DNA from: Methanothermobacter sp. K4 | Lineage (GTDB): Archaea > Methanobacteriota > Methanobacteria > Methanobacteriales > Methanothermobacteraceae | Direction: 5' to 3' | Assembly (NCBI RefSeq): GCF_022014235.1 | Contig: NZ_JAKLTD010000001.1 | Location: 416,491 to 480,490, forward strand | Length of the DNA: 64,000 bases | Part shown: positions 29,982-40,034 of the stretch, one piece after another | How the letters are laid out: each line of letters begins with the position of its first letter | How positions within the stretch are numbered: the stretch's first letter is position 1 | Program-made: the position numbers and the translations under genes | The notes under the pieces: model-generated | Database searches by the model: none | The model's input: only the letters and a program-made list of their open reading frames with translations | What the model was told of the DNA's origin: nothing

Positions 29982-30464
29982 TTGATAGGACTGGTGGCTG
30001 ATTCACATGATAACCTTGATTCAATAAGGAAGGCGGTCAATTTATTCAACAGGGAATCTGTGGATCTTGTTATACATGCAGGGGATTTAATATCGCCATT
30101 CACTGCACAGGAATTTGGAAGGCTTGAAATGAGATTTGAGGCCATATTTGGAAACAATGATGGTGAAAGGGATGGGCTGCGTGCAGCGTACTCTGAACTC
30201 ACAGAGCTATCTGAATTTAAGGAACTGGAATTTGATGGCTTGAAAATAGCTGTTATACATGGCCATGACAGGCAGATCCTTGACTGTGTTGTTGAATGTG
30301 GTAAATATGACCTTGTGGTAACCGGCCACACCCATGAAAAGAGCATTGTGAGTGCAGAAACCATAATGGTTAATCCAGGTGAACTCTGCGGCTACATTTC
30401 AGGGGAGAGTACGCTGGCGCTATTTGACACAGACAGGCTTTCGTGTGAATTTGTAAGGCTTTGA
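29982..30464 (+). CDS. YfcE/MJ0936-type metallophosphodiesterase
   Basis: A 160-residue calcineurin-like phosphodiesterase. All five metal motifs are present: GLVADSHDN, VIHAGDLIS, AIFGNNDGE, AVIHGHDR and VVTGHTHE. Relatives hydrolyse 2',3'-cyclic or simple phosphodiesters. I choose the TTG at 29982 because GGGTGG precedes it and a TATA-like AGTATATAAATG (29934-29945) would put the transcript start near 29965. An ATG at 29943 lies within that promoter. The substrate is not known. Confidence 0.85.
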   Translation: MIGLVADSHDNLDSIRKAVNLFNRESVDLVIHAGDLISPFTAQEFGRLEMRFEAIFGNNDGERDGLRAAYSELTELSEFKELEFDGLKIAVIHGHDRQILDCVVECGKYDLVVTGHTHEKSIVSAETIMVNPGELCGYISGESTLALFDTDRLSCEFVRL

Positions 30465-30534
30465 TTTACTTTGACAAATACAGGTTTTCATGCGGCTGTG
30501 ATCTAATATCTGAGAAAGGATATCGATGGTTTAA

Positions 30535-31551
30535 ATGAAACACAAAGGCGCAATTCTTATTGCAATAGGAGTGCTGGCCCTTGCGGTTATGATATCCCTC
30601 ATAGGGCCCGGAGAGATTGAGGAAGCCCTACGGAAGGCGAACCCCCTCTATGTAATCATGGCAGTTGCCCTGGAATTCATAATCCTAGGACTCTTCACCG
30701 TGAGGTGGGCCCTTACCATGGGGGCTGTTTCAATAAACATAAGAAAAAGGCACCTATTTCCGATGCTGCTTGTGGGCATGGCCATAAATAACCTCACGCC
30801 AAGCGCAAGGGGTGGGGGTGAACCTGTAAGGGCCTACATACTTGGAAAATACTCCAGGGCTTCAATGGAGGCTGCCTTTGCAACTGTGATAGCAGACAGG
30901 GGTCTTGACACATTTCCATTTATCTTTCTGGCCATACTTACCATAGTCGCAATAGTCCTCTACTTTGAACTTTCACCATGGATAGTGGCTGCACTTATAG
31001 TTTCGGTTATAATAATAACCGCGGCTTTCTTTTTGGCTCTCTACATATCCATTGACAGGGAATCCGGTGAGAGAATACTTGGCTGGGTACTTGGCATTGT
31101 AAGGAGATTCTACAGAAAGAACTATGAAAAACTTGAAAAAAGGCTAAGGAATGCGCTCAGGGAATTTCAGAGTACCATGAGGATAATGCTGGCTGATAAG
31201 AGAGTGTTGCTGTATGGAATACCACTTTCATTCATCCTGTGGCTCCTTGAGATCATAAGGGTATACCTTGTATTTGAGGCATTTGGCACAAGCGTCTCAC
31301 TTATTGTGATAGCAGAGGTTTTCATACTGGCAACACTCATTGGCATGATACCACTACTTCCAGGGGGCCTCGGCGCCGTTGATGGGGTTATGATAGTCTT
31401 TTATTCGGCAGCAGGCGTATCGCCGTCTGTCAGCGCAGCCGTAACTGTTGTTGAGAGACTCATATCCTTCTGGATGATCTCAGCAATGGGCGTGGCATCT
31501 CTACCATACTTTGGGGCGTCTGTATCTGAGAAACTGATGGAGAAACTTTAG
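30535..31551 (+). CDS. UPF0104 / lysylphosphatidylglycerol-synthase-like membrane protein
   Basis: A 338-residue integral membrane protein of the LPG_synthase_TM/UPF0104 family, with about eight membrane segments. Family landmarks are NNLTPSARGGGEPVRAYIL, the ATVIADRGLDTFPF segment and the C-terminal IPLLPGGLGAVDGVMIVFY. Members occur as lipid-linked transport or flippase-like proteins in archaea; specific activity is unknown. The ATG follows GATGGTTTAA. Its final codons are duplicated 67 bp downstream. Confidence 0.85.
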   Translation: MKHKGAILIAIGVLALAVMISLIGPGEIEEALRKANPLYVIMAVALEFIILGLFTVRWALTMGAVSINIRKRHLFPMLLVGMAINNLTPSARGGGEPVRAYILGKYSRASMEAAFATVIADRGLDTFPFIFLAILTIVAIVLYFELSPWIVAALIVSVIIITAAFFLALYISIDRESGERILGWVLGIVRRFYRKNYEKLEKRLRNALREFQSTMRIMLADKRVLLYGIPLSFILWLLEIIRVYLVFEAFGTSVSLIVIAEVFILATLIGMIPLLPGGLGAVDGVMIVFYSAAGVSPSVSAAVTVVERLISFWMISAMGVASLPYFGASVSEKLMEKL

Positions 31552-31615
31552 GGAGGTCAGCATAGTACTCCCATGACTCCTCTGATATGTACCTGAGAAA
31601 CTGATGGAGAAACTT
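31522..31615. repeat. Duplication of the UPF0104 gene 3' end
   Basis: The last 27 bases before the stop (31522-31548) recur at 31589-31615 with one mismatch; spacing is 67 bp. The stop TAG itself is not retained in the copy. Confidence 0.88.
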
Positions 31616-31710
31616 AGGTTTTGTGAAATCTGGCACAACACTGGAAAAAGATTTATGGGTCAATAATCAGATTTATAGATGGACCACCGCAGCAGGTTAG
31701 GGGGATAATC

Positions 31711-32787
31711 ATGCTTGAAAGGGTTTTCTTAACCGATAAGTTACACGACGAAAAAATGTATGAGAACCTCGTGGAGGAGATACGTTCATCACCGGATTAC
31801 CTCAACCTTCTCCTGGAATCTTCTGAACCCTGGATATTACAGGATATAAATGGTTTCATACTTGACCTGAGCAATTCCTTCGCTGATAGGCTGGGGTATG
31901 ATCCCGATAATCTGAGGGGGAGGTACCTTCCAACGTTGAGGGCTATTCCACTCATTCAGAAGTCCGGGCTAAGGATAATACTTGACCGCCTGGCTGAGGA
32001 ACCCCGCCCATGCACCACCATCATGGAGTTCATGGACGCGGATGGCAGGGATGTACCCCTTGAACTGAGCTTCAGACCCCTGGAGCTATCAGGCCAGGAT
32101 TTCATCCTTGTAACTGCAAGGGATGCTTCAGAAAAGCTTAATGAGGTGGCTGAGCTCCGTAGAACGATATCTGAACTGAGGAATACAATAAATGGCCTCT
32201 ACCGGCAGATCGACAGGAACCTTCAGCTTATTACAAGCATAGTTAATCTTCAGTTCCCATATATAAAGGACAGGGATGATTATGAGCTCCTCAGGGATAC
32301 CCAGAATCGTCTAAGGTCAATAAGGAAAGCTTATGAGAAGTTTATTCATGAGGGATCCTTTGAGGCAATAAACTTTGCAGGCTACGCCCGGAGCATTGTT
32401 TCAGGGATTCTAAGCACATACTCACCTGAACCTGGAAATGTGAGACTTGAGATGTACTTTGAGGATGCTGAAATGGGTCTTGACCTGGCGGTACCCCTTG
32501 GAATGATACTCTCAGAGCTACTATCCAACAGCTTCAGACACGCATTCGCCGATGGGCAGGATGGAAAGATAAGGGCTGTTTTCAGGAATAAGGATGATCA
32601 TTACATGCTTGAGGTCAGGGACAATGGTCGCGGGTTCCCTGAGGACGTGGACTTTGAGAATGCAGATTCCCTGGGTCTGCAGCTTGTAAGAAGTCTACTG
32701 AACCAGATAGAGGCAAACGTGGATTACAGGCTCTCACCTGGAACATGTTTCAGGATAAAGGTACTGAAGCCCGCTGAAGGTGAATGA
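31711..32787 (+). CDS. PAS-domain sensor kinase lacking the usual phosphoacceptor His
   Basis: A 358-residue soluble sensor protein. A PAS domain spans about 30-140 (WILQDINGFILDLSNSFADR, LGYDPDNLRGRYLP). A dimerisation helix follows, then a HATPase_c domain (260-352) with N box ELLSNSFRHAF, G1 DNGRGFP and G2 SLGLQLV. In HisKA_2-type kinases the helix reads HHRVKNNLQ; here the aligned residues are YRQIDRNLQ (164-172), and there is no His between 150 and 181. It may therefore bind ATP without autophosphorylating at the usual site. GGGGGATAATC precedes the ATG. No receiver gene is adjacent. Confidence 0.82.
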   Translation: MLERVFLTDKLHDEKMYENLVEEIRSSPDYLNLLLESSEPWILQDINGFILDLSNSFADRLGYDPDNLRGRYLPTLRAIPLIQKSGLRIILDRLAEEPRPCTTIMEFMDADGRDVPLELSFRPLELSGQDFILVTARDASEKLNEVAELRRTISELRNTINGLYRQIDRNLQLITSIVNLQFPYIKDRDDYELLRDTQNRLRSIRKAYEKFIHEGSFEAINFAGYARSIVSGILSTYSPEPGNVRLEMYFEDAEMGLDLAVPLGMILSELLSNSFRHAFADGQDGKIRAVFRNKDDHYMLEVRDNGRGFPEDVDFENADSLGLQLVRSLLNQIEANVDYRLSPGTCFRIKVLKPAEGE

Positions 32788-32979
32788 AGCACATCTTGGA
32801 TTAACCTCTGAGGACAATTCCTGCAAGTTCATTACTGATCCAGCTGAATTGCTAAGTTTTCTAATCTGAAGAGTCACTTTTAATTCTGTGAAAGATCCTG
32901 TAGATTCATTTAAAGTGCCCTTGGGGTGCTTAGAAGATAACTGATTTTGGAACGGGCCTTAATACTTAAACAAAATTAG

Positions 32980-33019
32980 AAAAATATATTAGCAGTTCTT
33001 CCACTAAATCAACTAGGTG
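32980..33019 (+). promoter_or_regulatory. ftr promoter and ribosome site
   Basis: AAAAATATATTA (32980-32991) is a strong TATA box; the transcript should begin near 33010. AGGTGA at 33015-33019 region precedes the ATG at 33026. The 190 bp upstream (32788-32979) shows nothing recognisable. Confidence 0.6.
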
Positions 33020-33025
33020 ATAATT

Positions 33026-33919
33026 ATGGAGATAAATGGTGTTGAAATAGAGGATACATTTGCGGAGGCCTTCGGTATCAAGGTTTCAAGGGTTCTTGTA
33101 ACCGCAGCAACCAAAAAACTTGCAAAGATAGCTGCAACCGAGGCAACAGGTTACGGTACATCTGTTATAGGGTGCCCTGCAGAGGCAGGTATAGACTGCT
33201 ACGTTCCACCAGAGGAGACACCCGATGGGAGACCTGGATACGTAATAATGATCTGCAACCCATCAAAGAAGAACCTGGACCATGAGCTCCTTGAAAGGAT
33301 AGGTATGGGTATACTGACAGCCCCAACAACTGCAGTATTCGATGCTCTCGATGACGAGGACGAGAAACTCAATGTGGGATTCAAGCTCAAGTTCTTTGGG
33401 GATGGGTACGAGAAGGAACTTGAAATCGACGGAAGAAAGATCCACTCAATCCCGATAATGTCAGGTGACTTCCTCATTGAAAGTGAATTTGGAATAAAGG
33501 ATGGGGTTGCAGGTGGAAACTTCTTCATCATGGGTGACAGTCAGGCATCAGCCCTCCTGGCGGCCCAGGCAGCAGTGGATGCGATAGCCGCAGTTGAAGG
33601 CACGGTAACACCATTCCCTGGCGGTGTGGTGGCTTCAGGTTCAAAGGTTGGATCAAACAAGTACAAGTTTCTCAACGCCTCAACCAATGAGAAGATGTGC
33701 GTAACCCTCAAAGATGAGGTTGAGGGCAGCGAGATACCTGAAAATGTCAATGGGGTATATGAGATAGTTATAGACGGTGTCAACGAAGAGGCTGTAAGGG
33801 AGGCGATGAAGGAAGGTATAAAGGCCGCATGCACCGTTCCGGGCATAATTAAGATAAGTGCAGGGAACTACGGCGGCAACCTTGGAGCATACCAGATCAA
33901 ACTCCACGACCTCTTCTAA
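33026..33919 (+). CDS. ftr: Formylmethanofuran-tetrahydromethanopterin N-formyltransferase
   Basis: The 297-residue Ftr transfers the formyl group from formylmethanofuran to tetrahydromethanopterin, the second step of CO2 reduction to methane. It is a soluble homotetramer. The sequence is the conserved methanogen form throughout (for example [60 protein letters not shown]). Strong acidic composition fits the salt-dependent enzyme of this genus. The ATG at 33026 is chosen for the AGGTGA in front. It has its own promoter and stands alone, convergent with the channel gene. Confidence 0.97.
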   Translation: MEINGVEIEDTFAEAFGIKVSRVLVTAATKKLAKIAATEATGYGTSVIGCPAEAGIDCYVPPEETPDGRPGYVIMICNPSKKNLDHELLERIGMGILTAPTTAVFDALDDEDEKLNVGFKLKFFGDGYEKELEIDGRKIHSIPIMSGDFLIESEFGIKDGVAGGNFFIMGDSQASALLAAQAAVDAIAAVEGTVTPFPGGVVASGSKVGSNKYKFLNASTNEKMCVTLKDEVEGSEIPENVNGVYEIVIDGVNEEAVREAMKEGIKAACTVPGIIKISAGNYGGNLGAYQIKLHDLF

Positions 33920-33955
33920 ATATTCTATTTTTTTATTCTTGAATTAGGGCATTTT

Positions 33956-35884
33956 TTATTCTATGCAGAACTTCTCCATCATTTCACTCTCAACTATATC
34001 CCATATCTCATCTTCAGAGAGGTTAACACCAAGGAGCACACCCCTCTTTTTGAGGTCCCTTTCAATCTTCTTTATAACCTTAACGTCACTTGCAGCGACG
34101 GTGTGTGAGTGTATATTCCTTGATATGCTGTACAGGGCCTTCAGGGATCTCCTGGCATCTGGCTTTTCAAGTTCCTCCTGGCACCTCCGGAGGTCATCCA
34201 TGTTCCTTATGTTGAGGTTCCTTGTGACAACCTGCCTCACCCCTGGAAGGTAGTGCTTTGAGTCAAGGATTCGACCGCCCCTCCTTATAATTGTCTCCTT
34301 GTCGTCCATGTTACCCAGGTCATGCTTCAGGAGCATCTCAACAACCCTTCCAGATTCCTGTATTATGGATTTGATCTCAGCGAGGTCCAGATTAACCCCT
34401 ATGAGGAAGCCCTCCTTCCTGAGTTCCTCCTCCACCCTATCAAGGCTCTTTGAGTCCGGGCCGGATATCCTGTGAGTATGTATACCCCCACCTGAGAGGG
34501 TGTAGAGTCTGTCAAGGGATTCCAGTTTACGGGAGTCACTCCTGAGGGTCTTTATGAAACGGTCGACGTCCTCAATTGAATCAACACCCACATTTCTTCT
34601 GAGGGGTTCTGAGAAACCTGGAAGGTAGTACTCTATGTCCTCGATTGTACAGCCATTCTTTATTATGATCTCTGCTTCCCTTCTTATGTCATCCACGCCG
34701 TGGTTTTCAACAATGCTCATCTCAGGCTTAATTATTATCTCAACAAGTCGCCCATGCTTCCTTGCAACCTCCTTTATCTCACTGTCATCAAGGTTAACGC
34801 CGAGAAGGATGCCCTCCTCTCTGAGTTCCTCTATGACCTTATCTATACTCTCCCGGTCCGGTCCGGATATCCAGTGGGAGTGTATTCCGCTCACAGACTC
34901 ATAGATCCTTGTAAGGGAGCTCTTCCTGGCGGGGTCACCCTCAAGGGCATTCAAAAACCTTTCAAGTTCCTTTCTCTCGGATACCCCAATTTTCCTGACC
35001 AGGGGCTCCTTGAACTCAGGGAGGTGATACTCTATATCCTCCAGTGTGCAGCCATATTTGAGTATTATCTCTGCCTCCCTTCCAATATCCTCAACGTCGT
35101 GCTTAACTGTTATCTTCACCATGGTGGGTTCCATGGCTGCAAAGTAGATGTCCTCACCCCCACTGATCTCAGGGGAGATCACACGGTTGGCCCCTGCACG
35201 GTAGAGTCTCTTTATGTTTTCCCTCTTACTGGACCTTGTCACGATCCATATGTCAGGATTCAGCTCCCTGCAGGTGAGGGTTATGAAGAGGTTGTCAACA
35301 TCATCCCCGGTTGTTATTATAACCCCACGGGCCCTCTTTATGCCGGCAGCCCTGAGGGCATCCTCATCTGTGGCGCTTTCAGGTATTGCAAGTACGTTGG
35401 GGTCCTCCCAGAGTTCCTTTTCCACTATTTCCCGGTCCTTCTCAATTATTATGGTCTTCTGATTCCTTTTCTGTAACTCCTTAAAAACGGCGGATCCAAC
35501 ACGGCCAAAACCACAGAGAATAAAGTGGTTGTTCATTGACTGCATTAACCTCCGTATCCGGGCACCTGATATGGTCTCCTGCAGTGTCATCGTGATCACC
35601 GAAACGGTTAAGCTTAGAACATAGGCTATGAGTCCCACACCACCAAGGGCAAGGGTAACAGAGAATATCTTCTGGGATACAGTGACGGGTGTTATGTCCC
35701 CGTAACCCACAGTGGCGATGGTGATCACCGTGAAGTAGATGGCATTGTAGATGTCAAGACCCATTATGTACATTGAGCCAGCTATACCATAAATTATGAG
35801 AGCCGCCAGAGCCGCGAGGGCATAGTATATGACTGATAGGGGAACGTAGGGGATATTCTCCACCAGATTCCTTTGGGGTGGCAT
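33956..35884 (-). CDS. RCK-gated potassium channel with a three-fold repeated C-terminal tail
   Basis: A 642-residue protein. Two membrane helices (about 17-42 and 80-102) flank a pore with the selectivity filter TVGYGD (58-63). A Rossmann RCK-N domain (120-250) begins [18 protein letters not shown]. In place of the usual RCK-C, three related segments of about 125 residues follow (roughly 254-379, 380-513, 514-634). Each has a [12 protein letters not shown]-like motif, a GIHSH motif, an SGPD motif and a LGVNLD motif, weakest in the third. I know of no characterised domain with this pattern. AGGTGAG precedes the ATG at 35884; an in-frame start 14 codons upstream lacks such a site. Confidence 0.87.
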   Translation of the reverse strand: MPPQRNLVENIPYVPLSVIYYALAALAALIIYGIAGSMYIMGLDIYNAIYFTVITIATVGYGDITPVTVSQKIFSVTLALGGVGLIAYVLSLTVSVITMTLQETISGARIRRLMQSMNNHFILCGFGRVGSAVFKELQKRNQKTIIIEKDREIVEKELWEDPNVLAIPESATDEDALRAAGIKRARGVIITTGDDVDNLFITLTCRELNPDIWIVTRSSKRENIKRLYRAGANRVISPEISGGEDIYFAAMEPTMVKITVKHDVEDIGREAEIILKYGCTLEDIEYHLPEFKEPLVRKIGVSERKELERFLNALEGDPARKSSLTRIYESVSGIHSHWISGPDRESIDKVIEELREEGILLGVNLDDSEIKEVARKHGRLVEIIIKPEMSIVENHGVDDIRREAEIIIKNGCTIEDIEYYLPGFSEPLRRNVGVDSIEDVDRFIKTLRSDSRKLESLDRLYTLSGGGIHTHRISGPDSKSLDRVEEELRKEGFLIGVNLDLAEIKSIIQESGRVVEMLLKHDLGNMDDKETIIRRGGRILDSKHYLPGVRQVVTRNLNIRNMDDLRRCQEELEKPDARRSLKALYSISRNIHSHTVAASDVKVIKKIERDLKKRGVLLGVNLSEDEIWDIVESEMMEKFCIE

Positions 35885-35999
35885 GGGAAACCTCACCTGT
35901 TGATATGTTAAATATCTGTCAGTCAATAATATAAATTCAGAGTATCTGGAGTGGGGGCTCTGGAATTAACCCTGAAATTCTATGGATGGTGAAACAGTT

Positions 36000-37502
36000 A
36001 TGAAGCCGATTGATATGGCAGCAGCTGATATTAATGCGGAGTACCTTGGTATTCCAAGACTTTCACTTATGGAGACTGCTGGAAGGGCAGTTGCAGAGGA
36101 GATAGGGAATTATGCGGATGGAGGAAGGGTCGTATTATTTTGCGGGTCGGGGGGAAATGGTGGTGATGGGTTTGTTGCTGCACGGCATCTCCTTAACATG
36201 GGATTCGAGGTTGAGGTTCTCCTGCTTGCACACCCCGAAAGGATAGGGTCACTGGAGGCACGGCGTAACTGGGATGTTCTGAGGGCCATGCAGCCTGAGC
36301 CAGGCATACTCGGCGTAAGGGCGGCCAGTGATTCATCTGAGCTTTTCACTGTGGATGCAGATGTGGTTGTTGATGCAGTACTTGGCACAGGTGTCAGGGG
36401 GGTTATAAGGGAACCATCAAGGTCAGCCATTGAACTCATAAACCGTTCAGACGCATTTAAGGTTTCTGTGGATATACCGAGTGGACTCAACCCAGAGACA
36501 GGGACTGTGGATGATGTGGCTGTGGCTGCAGACCTTACGGTGACATTCCACAGGATGAAGGATGGACTTGAAAATGCGGATCCTGTCATCACAGGGGAAA
36601 TCGTGGTGAGGGACATAGGGATACCAAGGGCAGCTGAGGTGTTCGTGGGGCCGGGGGATCTTCTAAGGATACCCTCAAGAAGCCCTGAGAGTCATAAGGG
36701 GGAAAACGGGAGGGTTCTGGTTATCGGCGGAAGCCATCACTACTCAGGGGCCCCTGCACTCGCAGCAATCTCCGCCCTGAGGGCAGGTGCAGACGTTGTA
36801 ACAGTGGCAGCACCGGGCAGCGCAGCCAGCGCCATCAAATCCATAGCACCTGATCTAATAGTCAGGAAACTTGAGGGTAAATATATAGGGCCAGGGTCCC
36901 TGGGGGAGCTCCTGGAACTTGCAGAAAATGCCGATTCTGTTCTTGTGGGCTGTGGGGCTGGTAGACACCAATCAACATCAGAGACTTTCAGAGAACTTAT
37001 TGGAGCACTCCAGGAAATGGGAAAACCCCTGGTACTCGATGCTGATGCACTCAGGCTGATTGACTACTCCCATGTCACTGACTACCAGGATTTAACTGTA
37101 ACTCCACATATGGGCGAATTCAGGGAGTTCTTCAAACTCAGATCCGAAATATACGCCGATTTCAATGAAAGGGTAGCCGCATTCAGCTCGGTTTCATCCA
37201 GGATAAGCGGAACGGTCCTTCTGAAGGGTCATGTGGACATGATATTTCAGGGTGACAGATTCCGGCTCAACAGGACTGGGTGCCCGGGAATGACTGTGGG
37301 AGGTACAGGGGATTGCCTTGCCGGTTTAACTGCTGGTCTACGTGCAATGGGACTTTCGTCATTTGATTCCGCCTCACTTGCAGCATTCATAAATGGTAAG
37401 GCAGGTGAACTGGCAATGGAGAAACATGGAACAGGATTTTTAGCGTCAGATATCCATGATTTTATTCCAAGGGCAATGGATATGCAGACCTATGGTTTCT
37501 GA
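36000..37502 (+). CDS. nnr: Bifunctional NAD(P)H-hydrate epimerase / ADP-dependent dehydratase
   Basis: A 500-residue repair enzyme that converts damaged NAD(P)H hydrates back to NAD(P)H. The N-terminal epimerase domain (YjeF_N, 1-210) shows VVLFCGSGGNGGDGFVAARH and VDAVLGTGVRG. The C-terminal ribokinase-like dehydratase has VLVIGGSHHYSGAPALAAIS, LVLDADALRLI and the anion hole GMTVGGTGDCLAGLTAGLRA. The start is the ATG at 36000, behind GGTGA; a further ATG at 35982 is upstream of that site. It stands between two unrelated genes. Confidence 0.95.
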   Translation: MKPIDMAAADINAEYLGIPRLSLMETAGRAVAEEIGNYADGGRVVLFCGSGGNGGDGFVAARHLLNMGFEVEVLLLAHPERIGSLEARRNWDVLRAMQPEPGILGVRAASDSSELFTVDADVVVDAVLGTGVRGVIREPSRSAIELINRSDAFKVSVDIPSGLNPETGTVDDVAVAADLTVTFHRMKDGLENADPVITGEIVVRDIGIPRAAEVFVGPGDLLRIPSRSPESHKGENGRVLVIGGSHHYSGAPALAAISALRAGADVVTVAAPGSAASAIKSIAPDLIVRKLEGKYIGPGSLGELLELAENADSVLVGCGAGRHQSTSETFRELIGALQEMGKPLVLDADALRLIDYSHVTDYQDLTVTPHMGEFREFFKLRSEIYADFNERVAAFSSVSSRISGTVLLKGHVDMIFQGDRFRLNRTGCPGMTVGGTGDCLAGLTAGLRAMGLSSFDSASLAAFINGKAGELAMEKHGTGFLASDIHDFIPRAMDMQTYGF

Positions 37503-37528
37503 GCAAAATTAAATATGGGGGTGCATCC

Positions 37529-37798
37529 TCAGACCAATCCAAGGATGTTTCCAATGAGAAGTATCCCGACCCCTGTCACCCCACCAAAACCAGCCACAAG
37601 GACTGTAAGAGGGTTGATGGGGATGTTTACGAATGGCAGTATATTAACACCAAAAAGAAGAAAAATTCCAAGGACTATGTTCCCTGCAAGTGCCAGGATC
37701 TTCCTCCCAACACCAAAAAGTATCCTGAGGGATGCAAGACCCCCTGCAATTATGAATGTGGCAACCACAATGAGAACAAGGAATGAGAACCCTTCCAT
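37529..37798 (-). CDS. BofA-like membrane protein
   Basis: An 89-residue hydrophobic protein with three membrane segments, resembling the pro-sigmaK processing inhibitor BofA family. Typical parts are FGVGRKILALAGNIVLGIFL and the C-terminal PINPLTVLVAGFGGVTGVGI, with LLIGNILGLV at the end. Archaea lack sigmaK, so its role must differ and is unknown. AAGGAG precedes the ATG at 37798, which shares one base with the argG stop; the gene is thus translationally coupled to argG. Confidence 0.78.
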   Translation of the reverse strand: MEGFSFLVLIVVATFIIAGGLASLRILFGVGRKILALAGNIVLGIFLLFGVNILPFVNIPINPLTVLVAGFGGVTGVGILLIGNILGLV

Positions 37799-38982
37799 CA
37801 GTTCTCCTTCCTGCACACCCTGTTGTATATCCCGGCCTGGAGGGCGTAGTTTTTGACCATTCCAGCCATCTCCCTCTGGTCAAGGGTCTTGTCCTCAAAT
37901 GATACTATCTCCTCACTGTAGAGGCTGTAGGGTGACTTTCTGCCTATGACCCGCATGCTGCCCCTGTGTAGTTTGACCCTCACCATTCCGGTTACACGCC
38001 TCTGCATGTGATTTATTGCCATGTCAAGGTCCTCACGGAGGGGGTCATGCCAGAGTCCACTGTAGACGAGTTCAGCGTAGGTGCTGCTGACTGTATCTGC
38101 GAATCGAAGTTCGCTCCTGGTAAGTGTCAGCTGTTCAAGGGCCCGGTGGGCCTCCAGGAGGAGGAAGGCTGCGGGTGTTTCATAGACCTCACGGCTCTTC
38201 ATCCCTATGATCCGGTCCTCCATGATGTCAACCCTTCCAATCCCGTGTTTACCTGCGATTTCATTTGCAAGGCCTATGAGTTCAAGGGGCTTCATCTCAT
38301 CACCATTCAGTGCAACGGGGACCCCGCTCCTGAATTCGATCTCAACCACCTCTGGTTCTTCAGGGGTTTTATCGATGGGCCTTGTCCACTGGAATGCGTC
38401 CTCGGGCGGTTCCACCATGGGATCCTCAAGGATGTCGCCCTCTATTGCACGACCCCAGAGGTTTTCGTCTATACTGTAGAGCTTATCTGAGGGGAGGGGT
38501 ATGCCGCAGGATCTGGCATATTCCATCTCCTCTGTCCTTGTGAGGTTCAGGTCCCTTATGGGTGCTATGACCTCAAGGTCCGTCCTTGACCTTATAACAG
38601 CCTCAAAACGGAACTGATCATTTCCCTTACCTGTACATCCATGTGCTATTGCAGATGCACCCTCTGCTTCAGCAACCTCAACTATCTTTTCTGCTATCAG
38701 GGGCCTTGCAAGGGCCGTGCTGAGGGGGTATCCCTCGTATACTGCATTTGCCTTTATGGCCGGGAATATGTATTTCTCTGCAAACTCTTCCCTCGCATCC
38801 ACTGTGTGGTGTTTATAGTTTCCAAGTTCCTCTGCAACCCTTGCTGGTCTTTCAACCTCCTCCCGCGGCTGACCAACATCCACGCAGGCTGTTATGACTT
38901 CCATACCGTATTTTTCCTCAAGGAGCTTGATACATACAGATGTGTCAAGACCTCCACTGAAAGCAAGAACCACCTTATCCAT
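37798..38982 (-). CDS. argG: Argininosuccinate synthase
   Basis: A 394-residue enzyme that joins citrulline and aspartate with ATP in arginine synthesis. The PP-loop is [17 protein letters not shown]; the citrulline/aspartate site includes [17 protein letters not shown] and [11 protein letters not shown], and the C-terminal part has [30 protein letters not shown] precedes the ATG at 38982 (MDKVVLAF); a start 16 codons upstream lacks a ribosome site. It is followed directly by the BofA-like gene. Confidence 0.96.
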   Translation of the reverse strand: MDKVVLAFSGGLDTSVCIKLLEEKYGMEVITACVDVGQPREEVERPARVAEELGNYKHHTVDAREEFAEKYIFPAIKANAVYEGYPLSTALARPLIAEKIVEVAEAEGASAIAHGCTGKGNDQFRFEAVIRSRTDLEVIAPIRDLNLTRTEEMEYARSCGIPLPSDKLYSIDENLWGRAIEGDILEDPMVEPPEDAFQWTRPIDKTPEEPEVVEIEFRSGVPVALNGDEMKPLELIGLANEIAGKHGIGRVDIMEDRIIGMKSREVYETPAAFLLLEAHRALEQLTLTRSELRFADTVSSTYAELVYSGLWHDPLREDLDMAINHMQRRVTGMVRVKLHRGSMRVIGRKSPYSLYSEEIVSFEDKTLDQREMAGMVKNYALQAGIYNRVCRKEN

Positions 38983-39193
38983 GACAATCACCTTATAAGA
39001 ATCAAATACCCATGTTTTTATTACCAGCATTATAGATATAATGGCTAGGTGTTATTAAGTCTGTCCCCAATGTACTTGGAGATCCATATGATGTTGACCT
39101 GCGGGTGCTATCACCAGTCGGTTAACTGGGAGATCTGCATATGGGGACCTCTGATACTATCTTAGGTTTATGGTTCTGTGCGTGGTGACCTTG

Positions 39194-39928
39194 ATGTTTG
39201 TGAGGGAGGACCCGATTAAAATTTCAACTGTACATGAGGGCTCGGGAGGTGATGTTACCCTCAATGATGCTCTACGGCCACATTTAAGCTCAGAAATTTC
39301 CCTTGAACTGGCAGAGTACTCCCGGCAGGGTACTGTGATGCTCACCCTTGGAGGGGGGAGGCCAGTGGTGATGGTTGTGGCGGGGGTTCATGGAAATGAG
39401 ATACCCCCACAGGTAGCTGCGATACGGCTTTCAGAACAGCTCTTATCCATGGATATCAGGGGGACTGTGCATGTGATACCATTTGCCGCCCCATGGGCAA
39501 CGATGAAGAACAGCAGGTGGTTCAGGGGCCATGATCTGAACCGCTCAGCCAGCATCCAGGGGTCTGTAACAAATTCCATATTCAGGAGGGCATGTGAGAT
39601 GGGGGTGGATGCACTTGCAGATTTCCACTCCACTGCACCTGGAAGCAAACCCGGTGTTGAGGGTGTTTTCTGTTCAGAGGAACCTGAACATGAAAGCATG
39701 GAGATAGCCCGTTACATAACTTCAAGGACTTCATCTAAACTTCTATGCTATGAGAGGGCGTCTTCCCATTACAGGGGGGCCCTTGAGGATGAATGTAACC
39801 TTGCAGGTATCCCCTCTGTAACCTGTGAGGTTTTATCTGAGAATGGAGTGGTCAGGGAGGGCAGTGACAGAAGGTCGCTTCTGCAGATGAGGCTCTTTCT
39901 GAAGTACATGGGTATTCTATCATTATGA
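39194..39928 (+). CDS. Aspartoacylase/succinylglutamate-desuccinylase family protein
   Basis: A 244-residue M14-type zinc hydrolase related to aspartoacylase. Zinc ligands are VVAGVHGNEIPPQVAAI (His, Glu) and DALADFHSTAPG (His). HDLNRSAS is the substrate-carboxylate motif, and a later Glu sits in SVTCEVLSENG. GGTGA lies just upstream of the ATG at 39194; another ATG at 39170 is in frame. The natural substrate is not known in methanogens. Its last 29 bases or so are duplicated 66 bp downstream. Confidence 0.83.
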   Translation: MFVREDPIKISTVHEGSGGDVTLNDALRPHLSSEISLELAEYSRQGTVMLTLGGGRPVVMVVAGVHGNEIPPQVAAIRLSEQLLSMDIRGTVHVIPFAAPWATMKNSRWFRGHDLNRSASIQGSVTNSIFRRACEMGVDALADFHSTAPGSKPGVEGVFCSEEPEHESMEIARYITSRTSSKLLCYERASSHYRGALEDECNLAGIPSVTCEVLSENGVVREGSDRRSLLQMRLFLKYMGILSL

Positions 39929-39995
39929 GTTTTTTACAGAGAATAGGTATATAAGACCAAAAGAATGAAGTACATGGGTATTCTATCATTATGAG
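39900..39995. repeat. Duplication of the aspartoacylase-family gene 3' end
   Basis: A 30-bp segment at 39900-39929, spanning the last codons and stop of the preceding gene, recurs without mismatch at 39966-39995; spacing is 66 bp. Confidence 0.92.
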
Positions 39996-40034
39996 GTGTT
40001 TGGATGTGTTCCTTCAGTAGAGAGGGGTGGTTCA

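Noticed and set aside
34700-35476. 258-codon open frame on the plus strand
   Set aside because: Entirely antisense to the potassium channel gene; its sequence mirrors the channel's codon usage.
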